Assembly (NCBI RefSeq): GCF_021155765.1
Contig: NC_060115.1
Span: forward strand, 8,164,493-8,228,492
Reading direction: 5' to 3'
DNA: 64,000 nucleotides
From: Diprion similis
Taxonomy: Eukaryota; Arthropoda; Insecta; Hymenoptera; Diprionidae
The notes beneath the pieces are model-generated. The model made no database searches, was not told the DNA's origin, and was given only the letters and a program-made list of their open reading frames with translations. The translations under genes were made by a program, and so were the position numbers. Below, one piece after another: positions 1 through 15,100 of the stretch (its first letter is position 1; each line of letters opens with the position of its first letter).

Positions 1-3000
1 GCAGCGTATTGGGACTGCGTTTAATCGATTTCTCTCGCAAAATTACGTCGAAATAGTGCCCTACAGAATTAATTGCAGCACTTTTCAAAGTCGTCGAAAT
101 TTTCACCAAAAATGCAAAGGGGTTAGCCTTGGATTTTTTTTGGCCGAAAAATCTTTTGTCTGGGAATCGATTCGTATGACGTTTTCTAGACTAATTCGAC
201 GCCCAGGAACTCAGAAAACACATCAAAAATAGCGTAGGACCAGCAGCAGAGAAATGACGACGAAAATCATGAGTTTTTCGGCTGTAACTTTACAGGTGTT
301 GCTCGCAGCGTATTGGGACTGCGTTTAATCGATTTCTCTCGCAAAATTACGTCGGAATAGTGCCCTACAGAATTAATTGCAGCACTTTTCAAAGTCGTCG
401 AAATTTTCACCAAAAATGCAAAGGGGTTAGCCTTGGATTTTTTTTGGCCGAAAAATCTTTTGTCCGGGAATCGATTCGTATGACGTTTTCTAGACTAATT
501 CGACGCCCAGGAACTCAGAAAACACATCAAAAATAGCGTAGGACCAGCAGCAGAGAAATGACGACGAAAATCATGAGTTTTTCGGCTGTAACTTTACAGG
601 TGTTGCTCGCAGCGTATTGGGACTGCGTTTAATCGATTTCTCTCGCAAAATTACGTCGGAATAGTGCCCTACAGAATTAATTGCAGCACTTTTCAAAGTC
701 GTCGAAATTTTCACCAAAAATGCAAAGGGGTTAGCCTTGGATTTTTTTTGGCCGAAAAATCTTTTGTCTGGGAATCGATTCGTATGACGTTTTCTAGACT
801 AATTCGACGCCCAGGAACTCAGAAAACACATCAAAAATAGCGTAGGACCAGCAGCAGAGAAATGACGACGAAAATCATGAGTTTTTCGGCTGTAACTTTA
901 CAGGTGTTGCTCGCAGCGTATTGGGACTGCGTTTAATCGATTTCTCTCGCAAAATTACGTCGGAATAGTGCCCTACAGAATTAATTGCAGCACTTTTCAA
1001 AGTCGTCGAAATTTTCACCAAAAATGCAAAGGGGTTAGCCTTGGATTTTTTATGGCCGAAAAATCTTTTGTCTGGGAATCTATTCGTATGACGTTTTCTA
1101 GACTAATTCGACGCCCAGGAACTCAGAAAACACATCAAAAATAGCGTAGGACCAGCAGCAGAGAAATGACGACGAAAATCATGAGTTTTTCGGCTGTAAC
1201 TTCACAGGTGTTGCCCGCAGCGTATTGGGACTGCGTTTAATCGATTTCTCTCGCAAAATTACGTCGGAATAGTGCCTGAAATAATTAATTGCAGCACTTT
1301 TCAAAGTCGTCGAAATTTTCACCAAAAATGCAAAGGGGTTAGCCTTGGATTTTTTTTGGCCGAAAAATCTTTTGTCTGGAAATCGATTCGTATGACGTTT
1401 CCCAGACTAATTCGACGCCCAGGAACTCAGAAAACACATCAAAAATAGCGTAGGACCAGCAGCAGAGAAATGACGACGAAAATCATGAGTTTTTCGGCTG
1501 TAACTTTACAGGTGTTGCTCGCAGCGTATTGGGACTGCGTTTAATCGATTTCTCTCGCAAAATTACGTCGGAATAGTGCCCTACAGAATTAATTGCAGCA
1601 CTTTTCAAAGTCGTCGAAATTTTCACCAAAAATGCAAAGGGGTTAGCCTTGGATTTTTTTTGGCCGAAAAATCTCTTGTCTTGGAATCGATTTGTATGAC
1701 CCTTTCCGGAGTAAATCGACCCCCAGGAACTCAAAAAACACACGAAAAAGAGCGTAGGACCAACAGCAGAGAAATGAGGACGAAAATAAGCAGTTTTTCG
1801 CCTGTAACTTTCGATCCGTTGCTCGCAGCGTATTGGGACTGCGCTTAATCGATTCCTCTTGCAAAATTACGTCGGAATAGTGCCTGAAAGAATTAATTGC
1901 AGCACTTTTCAAAGTCGTCGAAATTTTTACCAAAAATGCAAAGGGGTTAGCCTTGGATTTTTTTTGGCCGAAAAATCTTTTGTCTTGGAATCGATTTGTA
2001 TGACCCTTTCCGGAGTAAATCGACCCCCAGGAACTCAAAAAACACACGAAAAAGAGCGTAGGACCAACAGCAGAGAAATGAGGACGAAAATAAGCAGTTT
2101 TTCGCCTGTAACTTTTGATCCGTTGCTCGCAGCGTATTGGGACTGCGCTTAATCGATTCCTCTCGCAAAATTACGTCGGAATAGTGCCTGAAATAATTAA
2201 TTGCAGCACTTTTCAAAGTCGTCAAAATTTTCACCAAAAATGCAAAGGGGTTAGCCTTGGATTTTTTTTGGCCGAAAAATCTTTTGTCTGGGAATCGATT
2301 CGTATGACGTTTCCCAGACTAATTCGACGCCCAGGAACTCAGAAAACACATCAAAAATAGCGTAGGACCAGCAGCAGAGAAATGACGACGAAAATCATGA
2401 GTTTTTCGGCTGTAACTTTACAGGTGTTGCTCGCAGCGTATTGGGACTGCGTTTAATCGATTTCTCTCGCAAAATTACGTCGGAATAGTGCCCTACAGAA
2501 TTAATTGCAGCACTTTTCAAAGTCGTCGAAATTTTCACCAAAAATGCAAAGGGGTTAGCCTTGGATTTTTTTTGGCCGAAAAATCTTTTGTCTGGGAATC
2601 GATTCGTATGACGTTTTCTAGACTAATTCGACGCCCAGGAACTCAGAAAACACATCAAAAATAGCGTAGGACCAGCAGCAGAGAAATGACGACGAAAATC
2701 ATGAGTTTTTCGGCTGTAACTTTACAGGTGTTGCTCGCAGCGTATTGGGACTGCGTTTAATCGATTTCTCTCGCAAAATTACGTCGGAATAGTGCCCTAC
2801 AGAATTAATTGCAGCACTTTTCAAAGTCGTCGAAATTTTCACCAAAAATGCAAAGGGGTTAGCCTTGGATTTTTTTTGGCCGAAAAATCTTTTGTCTTGG
2901 AATCGATTTGTATGACCCTTTTCGGAGTAAATCGACCCCCAGGAACTCAAAAAACACACGAAAAAGAGCGTAGGACCAACAGCAGAGAAATGAGGACGAA

Positions 3001-6000
3001 AATAAGCAGTTTTTCGCCTGTAACTTTTGATCCGTTGCTCGCAGCGTATTGGGACTGCGCTTAATCGATTCCTCTTGCAAAATTACGTCGGAATAGTGCC
3101 TGAAAGAATTAATTGCAGCACTTTTTAAAGTCGTCGAAATTTTTACCAAAAATGCAAAGGGGTTAGCCTTGGATTTTTTTTGCCCGAAAAATCTTTTGTC
3201 TTGGAATCGATTCGTATGACCTTTTCCGGAGTGAATCGACCCCCAGGAACTCAAAGAACACACGAAAAAGAGCGTAGGACCAACAGCAGAGAAATGAGGA
3301 CGAAAATAAGCAGTTTTTCGCCTGTAACTTTTAATCCGTTGCTCGCAGCGTATTAAGACTGCGCTTAATCGATTCCTCTCGCGAAATTACGTCGGAATAG
3401 TGCCTGAAAGAATTAATTGCAGCACTTTTCAAAGTCGTCGAAATTTTTACCAAAAATGCAAAGGGGTTAGCCTTGGATTTTTTTTGGCCGAAAAATCTTT
3501 TGTCTTGGAATCGATTTGTATGACCCTTTCCGGAGTAAATCGACCCCCAGGAACTCAAAAAACACACGAAAAAGAGCGTAGGACCAACAGCAGAGAAATG
3601 AGGACGAAAATAAGCAGTTTTTCGCCTGTAACTTTTGATCCGTTGCTCGCAGCGTATTGGGACTGCGCTTAATCGATTCCTCTCGCAAAATTACGTCGAA
3701 ATAGTGCCTGAAAGAATTAATTGCAGCACTTTTCAAAGTCGTCGAAATTTTCACCAAAAATGCAAAGGGGTTAGCCTTGGATTTTTTTTGGCCGAAAAAT
3801 CTTTTGTCTTGGAATCGATTTGTATGACCCTTTCCGGAGTAAATCGACCCCCAGGAACTCGAAAAACACACGAAAAAGAGCGTAGGTCCAACAGCAGAGA
3901 AATGAGGACGAAAATAAGCAGTTTTTCGCCTTTAACTTTTGATCCGTTGCTCGCAGCGTATTGGGACTGCGTTTAATCGATTTCTCTCGCAAAATTACGT
4001 CGGAATAGTGCCCTACAGAATTAATTGCAGCACTTTTCAAAGTCGTCGAAATTTTCACCAAAAATGCAAAGGGGTTAGCCTTGGATTTTTTTTGGCCGAA
4101 AAATCTTTTGTCTGGGAATCGATTCGTATGACGTTTTCTAGACTAATTCGACGCCCAGGAACTCAGAAAACACATCAAAAATAGCGTAGGACCAGCAGCA
4201 GAGAAATGACGACGAAAATCATGAGTTTTTCGGCTGTAACTTTACAGGTGTTGCTCGCAGCGTATTGGGACTGCGTTTAATCGATTTCTCTCGCAAAATT
4301 ACGTCGGAATAGTGCCCTACAGAATTAATTGCAGCACTTTTCAAAGTCGTCGAAATTTTCACCAAAAATGCAAAGGGGTTAGCCTTGGATTTTTTTTGGC
4401 CGAAAAATCTTTTGTCTTGGAATCGATTTGTATGACCCTTTCCGGAGTGAATCGACCCCCAGGAACTCAAAAAACACACGAAAAAGAGCGTAGGACCAAC
4501 AGCAGAGAAATGAGGACGAAAATAAGCAGTTTTTCGCCTGTAACTTTTGATCCGTTGCTCGCAGCGTATTGGGACTGCGCTTAATCGATTCCTCTCGCAA
4601 AATTACGTCGGAATAGTGCCTGAAATAATTAATTGCAGCACTTTTCAAAGTCGTCAAAATTTTCACCAAAAATGCAAAGGGGTTAGCCTTGGATTTTTTT
4701 TGGCCGAAAAATCTTTTGTCTGGGAATCGATTCGTATGACGTTTCCCAGACTAATTCGACGCCCAGGAACTCAGAAAACACATCAAAAATAGCGTAGGAC
4801 CAGCAGCAGAGAAATGACGACGAAAATCATGAGTTTTTCGGCTGTAACTTTACAGGTGTTGCTCGCAGCGTATTGGGACTGCGTTTAATCGATTTCTCTC
4901 GCAAAATTACGTCGGAATAGTGCCCTACAGAATTAATTGCAGCACTTTTCAAAGTCGTCGAAATTTTCACCAAAAATGCAAAGGGGTTAGCCTTGGATTT
5001 TTTTTGGCCGAAAAATCTTTTGTCTGGGAATCGATTCGTATGACGTTTTCTAGACTAATTCGACGCCCAGGAACTCAGAAAACACATCAAAAATAGCGTA
5101 GGACCAGCAGCAGAGAAATGACGACGAAAATCATGAGTTTTTCGGCTGTAACTTTACAGGTGTTGCTCGCAGCGTATTGGGACTGCGTTTAATCGATTTC
5201 TCTCGCAAAATTACGTCGGAATAGTGCCCTACAGAATTAATTGCAGCACTTTTCAAAGTCGTCGAAATTTTCACCAAAAATGCAAAGGGGTTAGCCTTGG
5301 ATTTTTTTTGGCCGAAAAATCTTTTGTCTGGGAATCGATTCGTATGACGTTTTCTAGACTAATTCGACGCCCAGGAACTCAGAAAACACATCAAAAATAG
5401 CGTAGGACCAGCAGCAGAGAAATGACGACGAAAATCATGAGTTTTTCGGCTGTAACTTTACAGGTGTTGCTCGCAGCGTATTGGGACTGCGTTTAATCGA
5501 TTTCTCTCGCAAAATTACGTCGGAATAGTGCCCTACAGAATTAATTGCAGCACTTTTCAAAGTCGTCGAAATTTTCACCAAAAATGCAAAGGGGTTAGCC
5601 TTGGATTTTTTTTGGCCGAAAAATCTTTTGTCTTGGAATCGATTTGTATGACCCTTTCCGGAGTAAATCGACCCCCAGGAACTCGAAAAACACACGAAAA
5701 AGAGCGTAGGTCCAACAGCAGAGAAATGAGGACGAAAATAAGCAGTTTTTCGCCTTTAACTTTTGATCCGTTGCTCGCAGCGTATTGGGACTGCGTTTAA
5801 TCGATTTCTCTCGCAAAATTACGTCGGAATAGTGCCCTACAGAATTAATTGCAGCACTTTTCAAAGTCGTCGAAATTTTCACCAAAAATGCAAAGGGGTT
5901 AGCCTTGGATTTTTTTTGGCCGAAAAATCTTTTGTCTGGGAATCGATTCGTATGACGTTTTCTAGACTAATTCGACGCCCAGGAACTCAGAAAACACATC

Positions 6001-9000
6001 AAAAATAGCGTAGGACCAGCAGCAGAGAAATGACGACGAAAATCATGAGTTTTTCGGCTGTAACTTTACAGGTGTTGCTCGCAGCGTATTGGGACTGCGT
6101 TTAATCGATTTCTCTCGCAAAATTACGTCGGAATAGTGCCCTACAGAATTAATTGCAGCACTTTTCAAAGTCGTCGAAATTTTCACCAAAAATGCAAAGG
6201 GGTTAGCCTTGGATTTTTTTTGGCCGAAAAATCTTTTGTCTTGGAATCGATTTGTATGACCCTTTCCGGAGTGAATCGACCCCCAGGAACTCAAAAAACA
6301 CACGAAAAAGAGCGTAGGACCAACAGCAGAGAAATGAGGACGAAAATAAGCAGTTTTTCGCCTGTAACTTTTGATCCGTTGCTCGCAGCGTATTGGGACT
6401 GCGCTTAATCGATTCCTCTCGCAAAATTACGTCGGAATAGTGCCTGAAATAATTAATTGCAGCACTTTTCAAAGTCGTCAAAATTTTCACCAAAAATGCA
6501 AAGGGGTTAGCCTTGGATTTTTTTTGGCCGAAAAATCTTTTGTCTGGGAATCGATTCGTATGACGTTTCCCAGACTAATTCGACGCCCAGGAACTCAGAA
6601 AACACATCAAAAATAGCGTAGGACCAGCAGCAGAGAAATGACGACGAAAATCATGAGTTTTTCGGCTGTAACTTTACAGGTGTTGCTCGCAGCGTATTGG
6701 GACTGCGTTTAATCGATTTCTCTCGCAAAATTACGTCGGAATAGTGCCCTACAGAATTAATTGCGGCACTTTTCAAAGTCGTCGAAATTTTCACCAAAAA
6801 TGCAAAGGGGTTAGCCTTGGATTTTTTTTGGCCGAAAAATCTTTTGTCTTGGAATCGATTTGTATGACCCTTTCCGGAGTAAATCGACCCCCAGGAACTC
6901 AAAAAACACACGAAAAAGAGCGTAGGACCAACAGCAGAGAAATGAGGACGAAAATAAGCAGTTTTTCGCCTGTAACTTTTGATCCGTTGCTCGCAGCGTA
7001 TTGGGACTGCGCTTAATCGATTCCTCTTGCAAAATTACGTCGGAATAGTGCCTGAAAGAATTAATTGCAGCACTTTTTAAAGTCGTCGAAATTTTTACCA
7101 AAAATGCAAAGGGGTTAGCCTTGGATTTTTTTTGCCCGAAAAATCTTTTGTCTTGGAATCGATTCGTATGACCTTTTCCGGAGTGAATCGACCCCCAGGA
7201 ACTCAAAGAACACACGAAAAAGAGCGTAGGACCAACAGCAGAGAAATGAGGACGAAAATAAGCAGTTTTTCGCCTGTAACTTTTAATCCGTTGCTCGCAG
7301 CGTATTAAGACTGCGCTTAATCGATTCCTCTCGCGAAATTACGTCGGAATAGTGCCTGAAAGAATTAATTGCAGCACTTTTCAAAGTCGTCGAAATTTTT
7401 ACCAAAAATGCAAAGGGGTTAGCCTTGGATTTTTTTTGGCCGAAAAATCTTTTGTCTTGGAATCGATTTGTATGACCCTTTCCGGAGTAAATCGACCCCC
7501 AGGAACTCAAAAAACACACGAAAAAGAGCGTAGGACCAACAGCAGAGAAATGAGGACGAAAATAAGCAGTTTTTCGCCTGTAACTTTTGATCCGTTGCTC
7601 GCAGCGTATTGGGACTGCGCTTAATCGATTCCTCTCGCAAAATTACGTCGAAATAGTGCCTGAAAGAATTAATTGCAGCACTTTTCAAAGTCGTCGAAAT
7701 TTTCACCAAAAATGCAAAGGGGTTAGCCTTGGATTTTTTTTGGCCGAAAAATCTTTTGTCTTGGAATCGATTTGTATGACCCTTTCCGGAGTAAATCGAC
7801 CCCCAGGAACTCGAAAAACACACGAAAAAGAGCGTAGGTCCAACAGCAGAGAAATGAGGACGAAAATAAGCAGTTTTTCGCCTTTAACTTTTGATCCGTT
7901 GCTCGCAGCGTATTGGGACTGCGTTTAATCGATTTCTCTCGCAAAATTACGTCGGAATAGTGCCCTACAGAATTAATTGCAGCACTTTTCAAAGTCGTCG
8001 AAATTTTCACCAAAAATGCAAAGGGGTTAGCCTTGGATTTTTTTTGGCCGAAAAATCTTTTGTCTGGGAATCGATTCGTATGACGTTTTCTAGACTAATT
8101 CGACGCCCAGGAACTCAGAAAACACATCAAAAATAGCGTAGGACCAGCAGCAGAGAAATGACGACGAAAATCATGAGTTTTTCGGCTGTAACTTTACAGG
8201 TGTTGCTCGCAGCGTATTGGGACTGCGTTTAATCGATTTCTCTCGCAAAATTACGTCGGAATAGTGCCCTACAGAATTAATTGCAGCACTTTTCAAAGTC
8301 GTCGAAATTTTCACCAAAAATGCAAAGGGGTTAGCCTTGGATTTTTTTTGGCCGAAAAATCTTTTGTCTTGGAATCGATTTGTATGACCCTTTCCGGAGT
8401 GAATCGACCCCCAGGAACTCAAAAAACACACGAAAAAGAGCGTAGGACCAACAGCAGAGAAATGAGGACGAAAATAAGCAGTTTTTCGCCTGTAACTTTT
8501 GATCCGTTGCTCGCAGCGTATTGGGACTGCGCTTAATCGATTCCTCTTGCAAAATTACGTCGGAATAGTGCCTGAAAGAATTAATTGCAGCACTTTTTAA
8601 AGTCGTCGAAATTTTTACCAAAAATGCAAAGGGGTTAGCCTTGGATTTTTTTTGCCCGAAAAATCTTTTGTCTTGGAATCGATTCGTATGACCTTTTCCG
8701 GAGTGAATCGACCCCCAGGAACTCAAAGAACACACGAAAAAGAGCGTAGGACCAACAGCAGAGAAATGAGGACGAAAATAAGCAGTTTTTCGCCTGTAAC
8801 TTTTAATCCGTTGCTCGCAGCGTATTAAGACTGCGCTTAATCGATTCCTCTCGCGAAATTACGTCGGAATAGTGCCTGAAAGAATTAATTGCAGCACTTT
8901 TCAAAGTCGTCGAAATTTTTACCAAAAATGCAAAGGGGTTAGCCTTGGATTTTTTTTGGCCGAAAAATCTTTTGTCTTGGAATCGATTTGTATGACCCTT

Positions 9001-12000
9001 TCCGGAGTAAATCGACCCCCAGGAACTCAAAAAACACACGAAAAAGAGCGTAGGACCAACAGCAGAGAAATGAGGACGAAAATAAGCAGTTTTTCGTCTG
9101 TAACTTTTGATCCGTTGCTCGCAGCGTATTGGGACTGCGCTTAATCGATTCCTCTTGCAAAATTACGTCGGAATAGTGCCTGAAAGATTTAATTGCAGCA
9201 CTTTTCAAAGTCGTCGAAATTTTCACCAAAAATGCAAAGGGGTTAGCCTTGGATTTTTTTTGGCCGAAAAATCTTTTGTCTGGGAATCGATTCGTATGAC
9301 GTTTTCTAGACTAATTCGACGCCCAGGAACTCAGAAAACACATCAAAAATAGCGTAGGACCAGCAGCAGAGAAATGACGACGAAAATCATGAGTTTTTCG
9401 GCTGTAACTTTACAGGTGTTGCTCGCAGCGTATTGGGACTGCGTTTAATCGATTTCTCTCGCAAAATTACGTCGGAATAGTGCCCTACAGAATTAATTGC
9501 AGCACTTTTCAAAGTCGTCGAAATTTTCACCAAAAATGCAAAGGGGTTAGCCTTGGATTTTTTTTGGCCGAAAAATCTTTTGTCTGGGAATCGATTCGTA
9601 TGAAGTTTTCTAGACTAATTCGACGCCCAGGAACTCAGAAAACACATCAAAAATAGCGTAGGACCAGCAGCAGAGAAATGACGACGAAAATCATGAGTTT
9701 TTCGGCTGTAACTTTACAGGTGTTGCTCGCAGCGTATTGGGACTGCGTTTAATCGATTTCTCTCGCAAAATTACGTCGAAATAGTGCCCTACAGAATTAA
9801 TTGCAGCACTTTTCAAAGTCGTCGAAATTTTCACCAAAAATGCAAAGGGGTTAGCCTTGGATTTTTTTTGGCCGAAAAATCTTTTGTCTGGGAATCGATT
9901 CGTATGACGTTTTCTAGACTAATTCGACGCCCAGGAACTCAGAAAACACATCAAAAATAGCGTAGGACCAGCAGCAGAGAAATGACGACGAAAATCATGA
10001 GTTTTTCGGCTGTAACTTTACAGGTGTTGCTCGCAGCGTATTGGGACTGCGTTTAATCGATTTCTCTCGCAAAATTACGTCGGAATAGTGCCCTACAGAA
10101 TTAATTGCAGCACTTTTCAAAGTCGTCGAAATTTTCACCAAAAATGCAAAGGGGTTAGCCTTGGATTTTTTTTGGCCGAAAAATCTTTTGTCTGGGAATC
10201 TATTCGTATGACGTTTTCTAGACTAATTCGACGCCCAGGAACTCAGAAAACACATCAAAAATAGCGTAGGACCAGCAGCAGAGAAATGACGACGAAAATC
10301 ATGAGTTTTTCGGCTGTAACTTTACAGGTGTTGCCCGCAGCGTATTGGGACTGCGTTTAATCGATTTCTCTCGCAAAATTACGTCGGAATAGTGCCTGAA
10401 ATAATTAATTGCAGCACTTTTCAAAGTCGTCGAAATTTTCACCAAAAATGCAAAGGGGTTAGCCTTGGATTTTTTTTGGCCGAAAAATCTTTTGTCTGGA
10501 AATCGATTCGTATGACGTTTCCCAGACTAATTCGACGCCCAGGAACTCAGAAAACACATCAAAAATAGCGTAGGACCAGCAGCAGAGAAATGACGACGAA
10601 AATCATGAGTTTTTCGGCTGTAACTTTACAGGTGTTGCTCGCAGCGTATTGGGACTGCGTTTAATCGATTTCTCTCGCAAAATTACGTCGGAATAGTGCC
10701 CTACAGAATTAATTGCAGCACTTTTCAAAGTCGTCGAAATTTTCACCAAAAATGCAAAGGGGTTAGCCTTGGATTTTTTTTGGCCGAAAAATCTTTTGTC
10801 TTGGAATCGATTTGTATGACCCTTTCCGGAGTAAATCGACCCCCAGGAACTCAAAAAACACACGAAAAAGAGCGTAGGACCAACAGCAGAGAAATGAGGA
10901 CGAAAATAAGCAGTTTTTCGCCTGTAACTTTTGATCCGTTGCTCGCAGCGTATTGGGACTGCGCTTAATCGATTCCTCTTGCAAAATTACGTCGGAATAG
11001 TGCCTGAAAGAATCAATTGCAGCACTTTTCAAAGTCGTCGAAATTTTTACCAAAAATGCAAAGGGGTTAGCCTTGGATTTTTTTTGGCCGAAAAATCTTT
11101 TGTCTTGGAATCGATTTGTATGACCCTTTCCGGAGTAAATCGACCCCCAGGAACTCAAAAAACACACGAAAAAGAGCGTAGGACCAACAGCAGAGAAATG
11201 AGGACGAAAATAAGCAGTTTTTCGCCTGTAACTTTTGATCCGTTGCTCGCAGCGTATTGGGACTGCGCTTAATCGATTCCTCTCGCAAAATTACGTCGGA
11301 ATAGTGCCTGAAATAATTAATTGCAGCACTTTTCAAAGTCGTCAAAATTTTCACCAAAAATGCAAAGGGGTTAGCCTTGGATTTTTTTTGGCCGAAAAAT
11401 CTTTTGTCTGGGAATCGATTCGTATGACGTTTCCCAGACTAATTCGACGCCCAGGAACTCAGAAAACACATCAAAAATAGCGTAGGACCAGCAGCAGAGA
11501 AATGACGACGAAAATCATGAGTTTTTCGGCTGTAACTTTACAGGTGTTGCTCGCAGCGTATTGGGACTGCGTTTAATCGATTTCTCTCGCAAAATTACGT
11601 CGGAATAGTGCCCTACAGAATTAATTGCAGCACTTTTCAAAGTCGTCGAAATTTTCACCAAAAATGCAAAGGGGTTAGCCTTGGATTTTTTTTGGCCGAA
11701 AAATCTTTTGTCTGGGAATCGATTCGTATGACGTTTTCTAGACTAATTCGACGCCCAGGAACTCAGAAAACACATCAAAAATAGCGTAGGACCAGCAGCA
11801 GAGAAATGACGACGAAAATCATGAGTTTTTCGGCTGTAACTTTACAGGTGTTGCTCGCAGCGTATTGGGACTGCGTTTAATCGATTTCTCTCGCAAAATT
11901 ACGTCGGAATAGTGCCCTACAGAATTAATTGCAGCACTTTTCAAAGTCGTCGAAATTTTCACCAAAAATGCAAAGGGGTTAGCCTTGGATTTTTTTTGGC

Positions 12001-12160
12001 CGAAAAATCTTTTGTCTTGGAATCGATTTGTATGACCCTTTCCGGAGTGAATCGACCCCCAGGAACTCAAAAAACACACGAAAAAGAGCGTAGGACCAAC
12101 AGCAGAGAAATGAGGACGAAAATAAGCAGTTTTTCGCCTGTAACTTTTGATCCGTTGCTC
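1..12160. repeat. Mosaic A/B satellite block with segmental duplications
   Basis: Monomers of types A, B, A-to-B hybrids and an A-prime variant (gtgcctgaaat with gtttcccagac) alternate irregularly. Multi-monomer segments recur at exact multiples of 304 bp. About 2.4 kb around 0.6-3.0 kb matches 9.7-12.2 kb at an offset of 9,120 bp (30 units), sharing private changes such as tctattcg at 1,079/10,199 and ttgcccgc at about 1,211/10,331. About 1.2 kb around 2.9-4.1 kb matches 6.8-8.0 kb at 3,952 bp (13 units). About 1 kb around 3.8-4.9 kb matches 5.6-6.7 kb at 1,824 bp (6 units). This is not a regular higher-order repeat but a patchwork of block duplications. Confidence 0.85.
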
Positions 12161-15100
12161 GCAGCGTATTGGGACTGCGCTTAATCGATTCCTCTTGCAA
12201 AATTACGTCGGAATAGTGCCTGAAAGAATTAATTGCAGCACTTTTTAAAGTCGTCGAAATTTTTACCAAAAATGCAAAGGGGTTAGCCTTGGATTTTTTT
12301 TGCCCGAAAAATCTTTTGTCTTGGAATCGATTCGTATGACCTTTTCCGGAGTGAATCGACCCCCAGGAACTCAAAGAACACACGAAAAAGAGCGTAGGAC
12401 CAACAGCAGAGAAATGAGGACGAAAATAAGCAGTTTTTCGCCTGTAACTTTTAATCCGTTGCTCGCAGCGTATTAAGACTGCGCTTAATCGATTCCTCTC
12501 GCGAAATTACGTCGGAATAGTGCCTGAAAGAATTAATTGCAGCACTTTTCAAAGTCGTCGAAATTTTTACCAAAAATGCAAAGGGGTTAGCCTTGGATTT
12601 TTTTTGGCCGAAAAATCTTTTGTCTTGGAATCGATTTGTATGACCCTTTCCGGAGTAAATCGACCCCCAGGAACTCAAAAAACACACGAAAAAGAGCGTA
12701 GGACCAACAGCAGAGAAATGAGGACGAAAATAAGCAGTTTTTCGCCTGTAACTTTTGATCCGTTGCTCGCAGCGTATTGGGACTGCGCTTAATCGATTCC
12801 TCTCGCAAAATTACGTCGAAATAGTGCCTGAAAGAATTAATTGCAGCACTTTTCAAAGTCGTCGAAATTTTCACCAAAAATGCAAAGGGGTTAGCCTTGG
12901 ATTTTTTTTGGCCGAAAAATCTTTTGTCTTGGAATCGATTTGTATGACCCTTTCCGGAGTAAATCGACCCCCAGGAACTCAAAAAACACACGAAAAAGAG
13001 CGTAGGTCCAACAGCAGAGAAATGAGGACGAAAATAAGCAGTTTTTCGCCTGTAACTTTTGATCCGTTGCTCGCAGCGTATTGGGACTGCGCTTAATCGA
13101 TTCCTCTCGCAAAATTACGTCGAAATAGTGCCTGAAAGAATTAATTGCAGCACTTTTCAAAGTCGTCGAAATTTTCACCAAAAATGCAAAGGGGTTAGCC
13201 TTGGATTTTTTTTGGCCGAAAAATCTTTTGTCTTGGAATCGATTTGTATGACCCTTTCCGGAGTAAATCGACCCCCGGGAACTCGAAAAACACACGAAAA
13301 AGAGCGTAGGTCCAACAGCAGAGAAATGAGGACGAAAATAAGCAGTTTTTCGCCTTTAACTTTTGATCCGTTGCTCGCAGCGTATTGGGACTGCGCTTAA
13401 TCGATTCCTCTCGCAAAATTACGTCGGAATAGTGCCTGAAAGAATTAATTGCAGCACTTTTCAAAGTCGTCGAAATTTTTACCAAAAATGCAAAGGGGTT
13501 AGCCTTGGATTTTTTTTGGCCGAAAAATCTTTTGTCTTGGAATCGATTTGTATGACCCTTTCCGGAGTAAATCGACCCCCAGGAACTCATAAAACACACG
13601 AAAAAGAGCGTAGGACCAACAGCAGAGAAATGAGGACGAAAATAAGCAGTTTTTCGCCTGTAACTTTTGATCCGTTGCTCGCAGCGTATTGGGACTGCGC
13701 TTAATCGATTCCTCTCGCAAAATTACGTCGGAATAGTGCCTGAAAGAATTAATTGCAGCACTTTTCAAAGTCGTCGAAATTTTTACCAAAAATGCAAAGG
13801 GGTTAGCCTTGGATTTTTTTTGCCCGAAAAATCTTTTGTCTTGGAATCGATTTGTATGACCCTTTCCGGAGTAAATCGACACCCAGGAACTCAAAAAACA
13901 CACGAAAAAGAGCGTAGGTCCAACAGCAGAGATATGAGGACGAAAATAAGCAGTTTTTCGCCTGTAACTTTTGATCCGTTGCTCGCAGCGTATTGGGACT
14001 GCGCTTAATCGATTCCTCTCGCAAAATTACGTCGGAATAGTGCCTGAAAGAATTAATTGCAGCACTTTTCAAAGTCGTCGAAATTTTTACCAAAAATGCA
14101 AAGGGGTTAGCCTTGGTTTTTTTTTGGCCGAAAAATCTTTTGTCTTGGAATCGATTTGTATGACCCTTTTCGAAGTAAATCGACCCCCAGGAACTCAAAG
14201 AACACACGAAAAAGAGCGTAGGACCAACAGCAGAGAAATGAGGACAAAAATAAGCAGTTTTTCGCCTGTAACTTTTGATCTGTTGCTCGCAGCGTATTGG
14301 GACTGCGCTTAATCGATTCCTCTCGCAAAATTACGTCGAAATAGTGCCTGAAAGAATTAATTGCAGCACTTTTCAAAGTCGTCGTAATTTTCACCAAAAA
14401 TGCAAAGGGGTTAGCCTTGGATTTTTCTTGGCCGAAAAATCTTTTGTCTTGGAATCGATTTGTATGACCCTTTCCGGAGTAAATCGACCCCCAGGAACTC
14501 AAAAAACACACGAAAAAGAGCGTAGGACCAACAGCAGAGAAATGAGGACGAAAATAAGCAGTTTTTCGCCTGTAACTTTTGATCCGTTGCTCGCAGCGTA
14601 TTGGGACTGCGCTTAATCGATTCCTCTCGCAAAATTACGTCGAAATAGTGCCTGAAAGAATTAATTGCAGCACTTTTCAAAGTCGTCGAAATTTTCACCA
14701 AAAATGCAAAGGGGTTAGCCTTGGATTTTTTTTGGCCGAAAAATCTTTTGTCTTGGAATCGATTTGTATGACCCTTTCCGGAGTAAATCGACCCCCAGGA
14801 ACTCGAAAAACACACGAAAAAGAGCGTAGGTCCAACAGCAGAGAAATGAGGACGAAAATAAGCAGTTTTTCGCCTTTAACTTTTGATCCGTTGCTCGCAG
14901 CGTATTGGGACTGCGCTTAATCGATTCCTCTCGCAAAATTACGTCGGAATAGTACCTGAAAGAATTAATTGCAGCACTTTTCAAAGTCGTCGAAATTTTT
15001 ACCAAAAATGCAAAGGGGTTAGCCTTGGATTTTTTTTGGCCGAAAAATCTTTTGTCTTGGAATCGATTTGTATGACCCTTTCCGGAGTAAATCGACCCCC

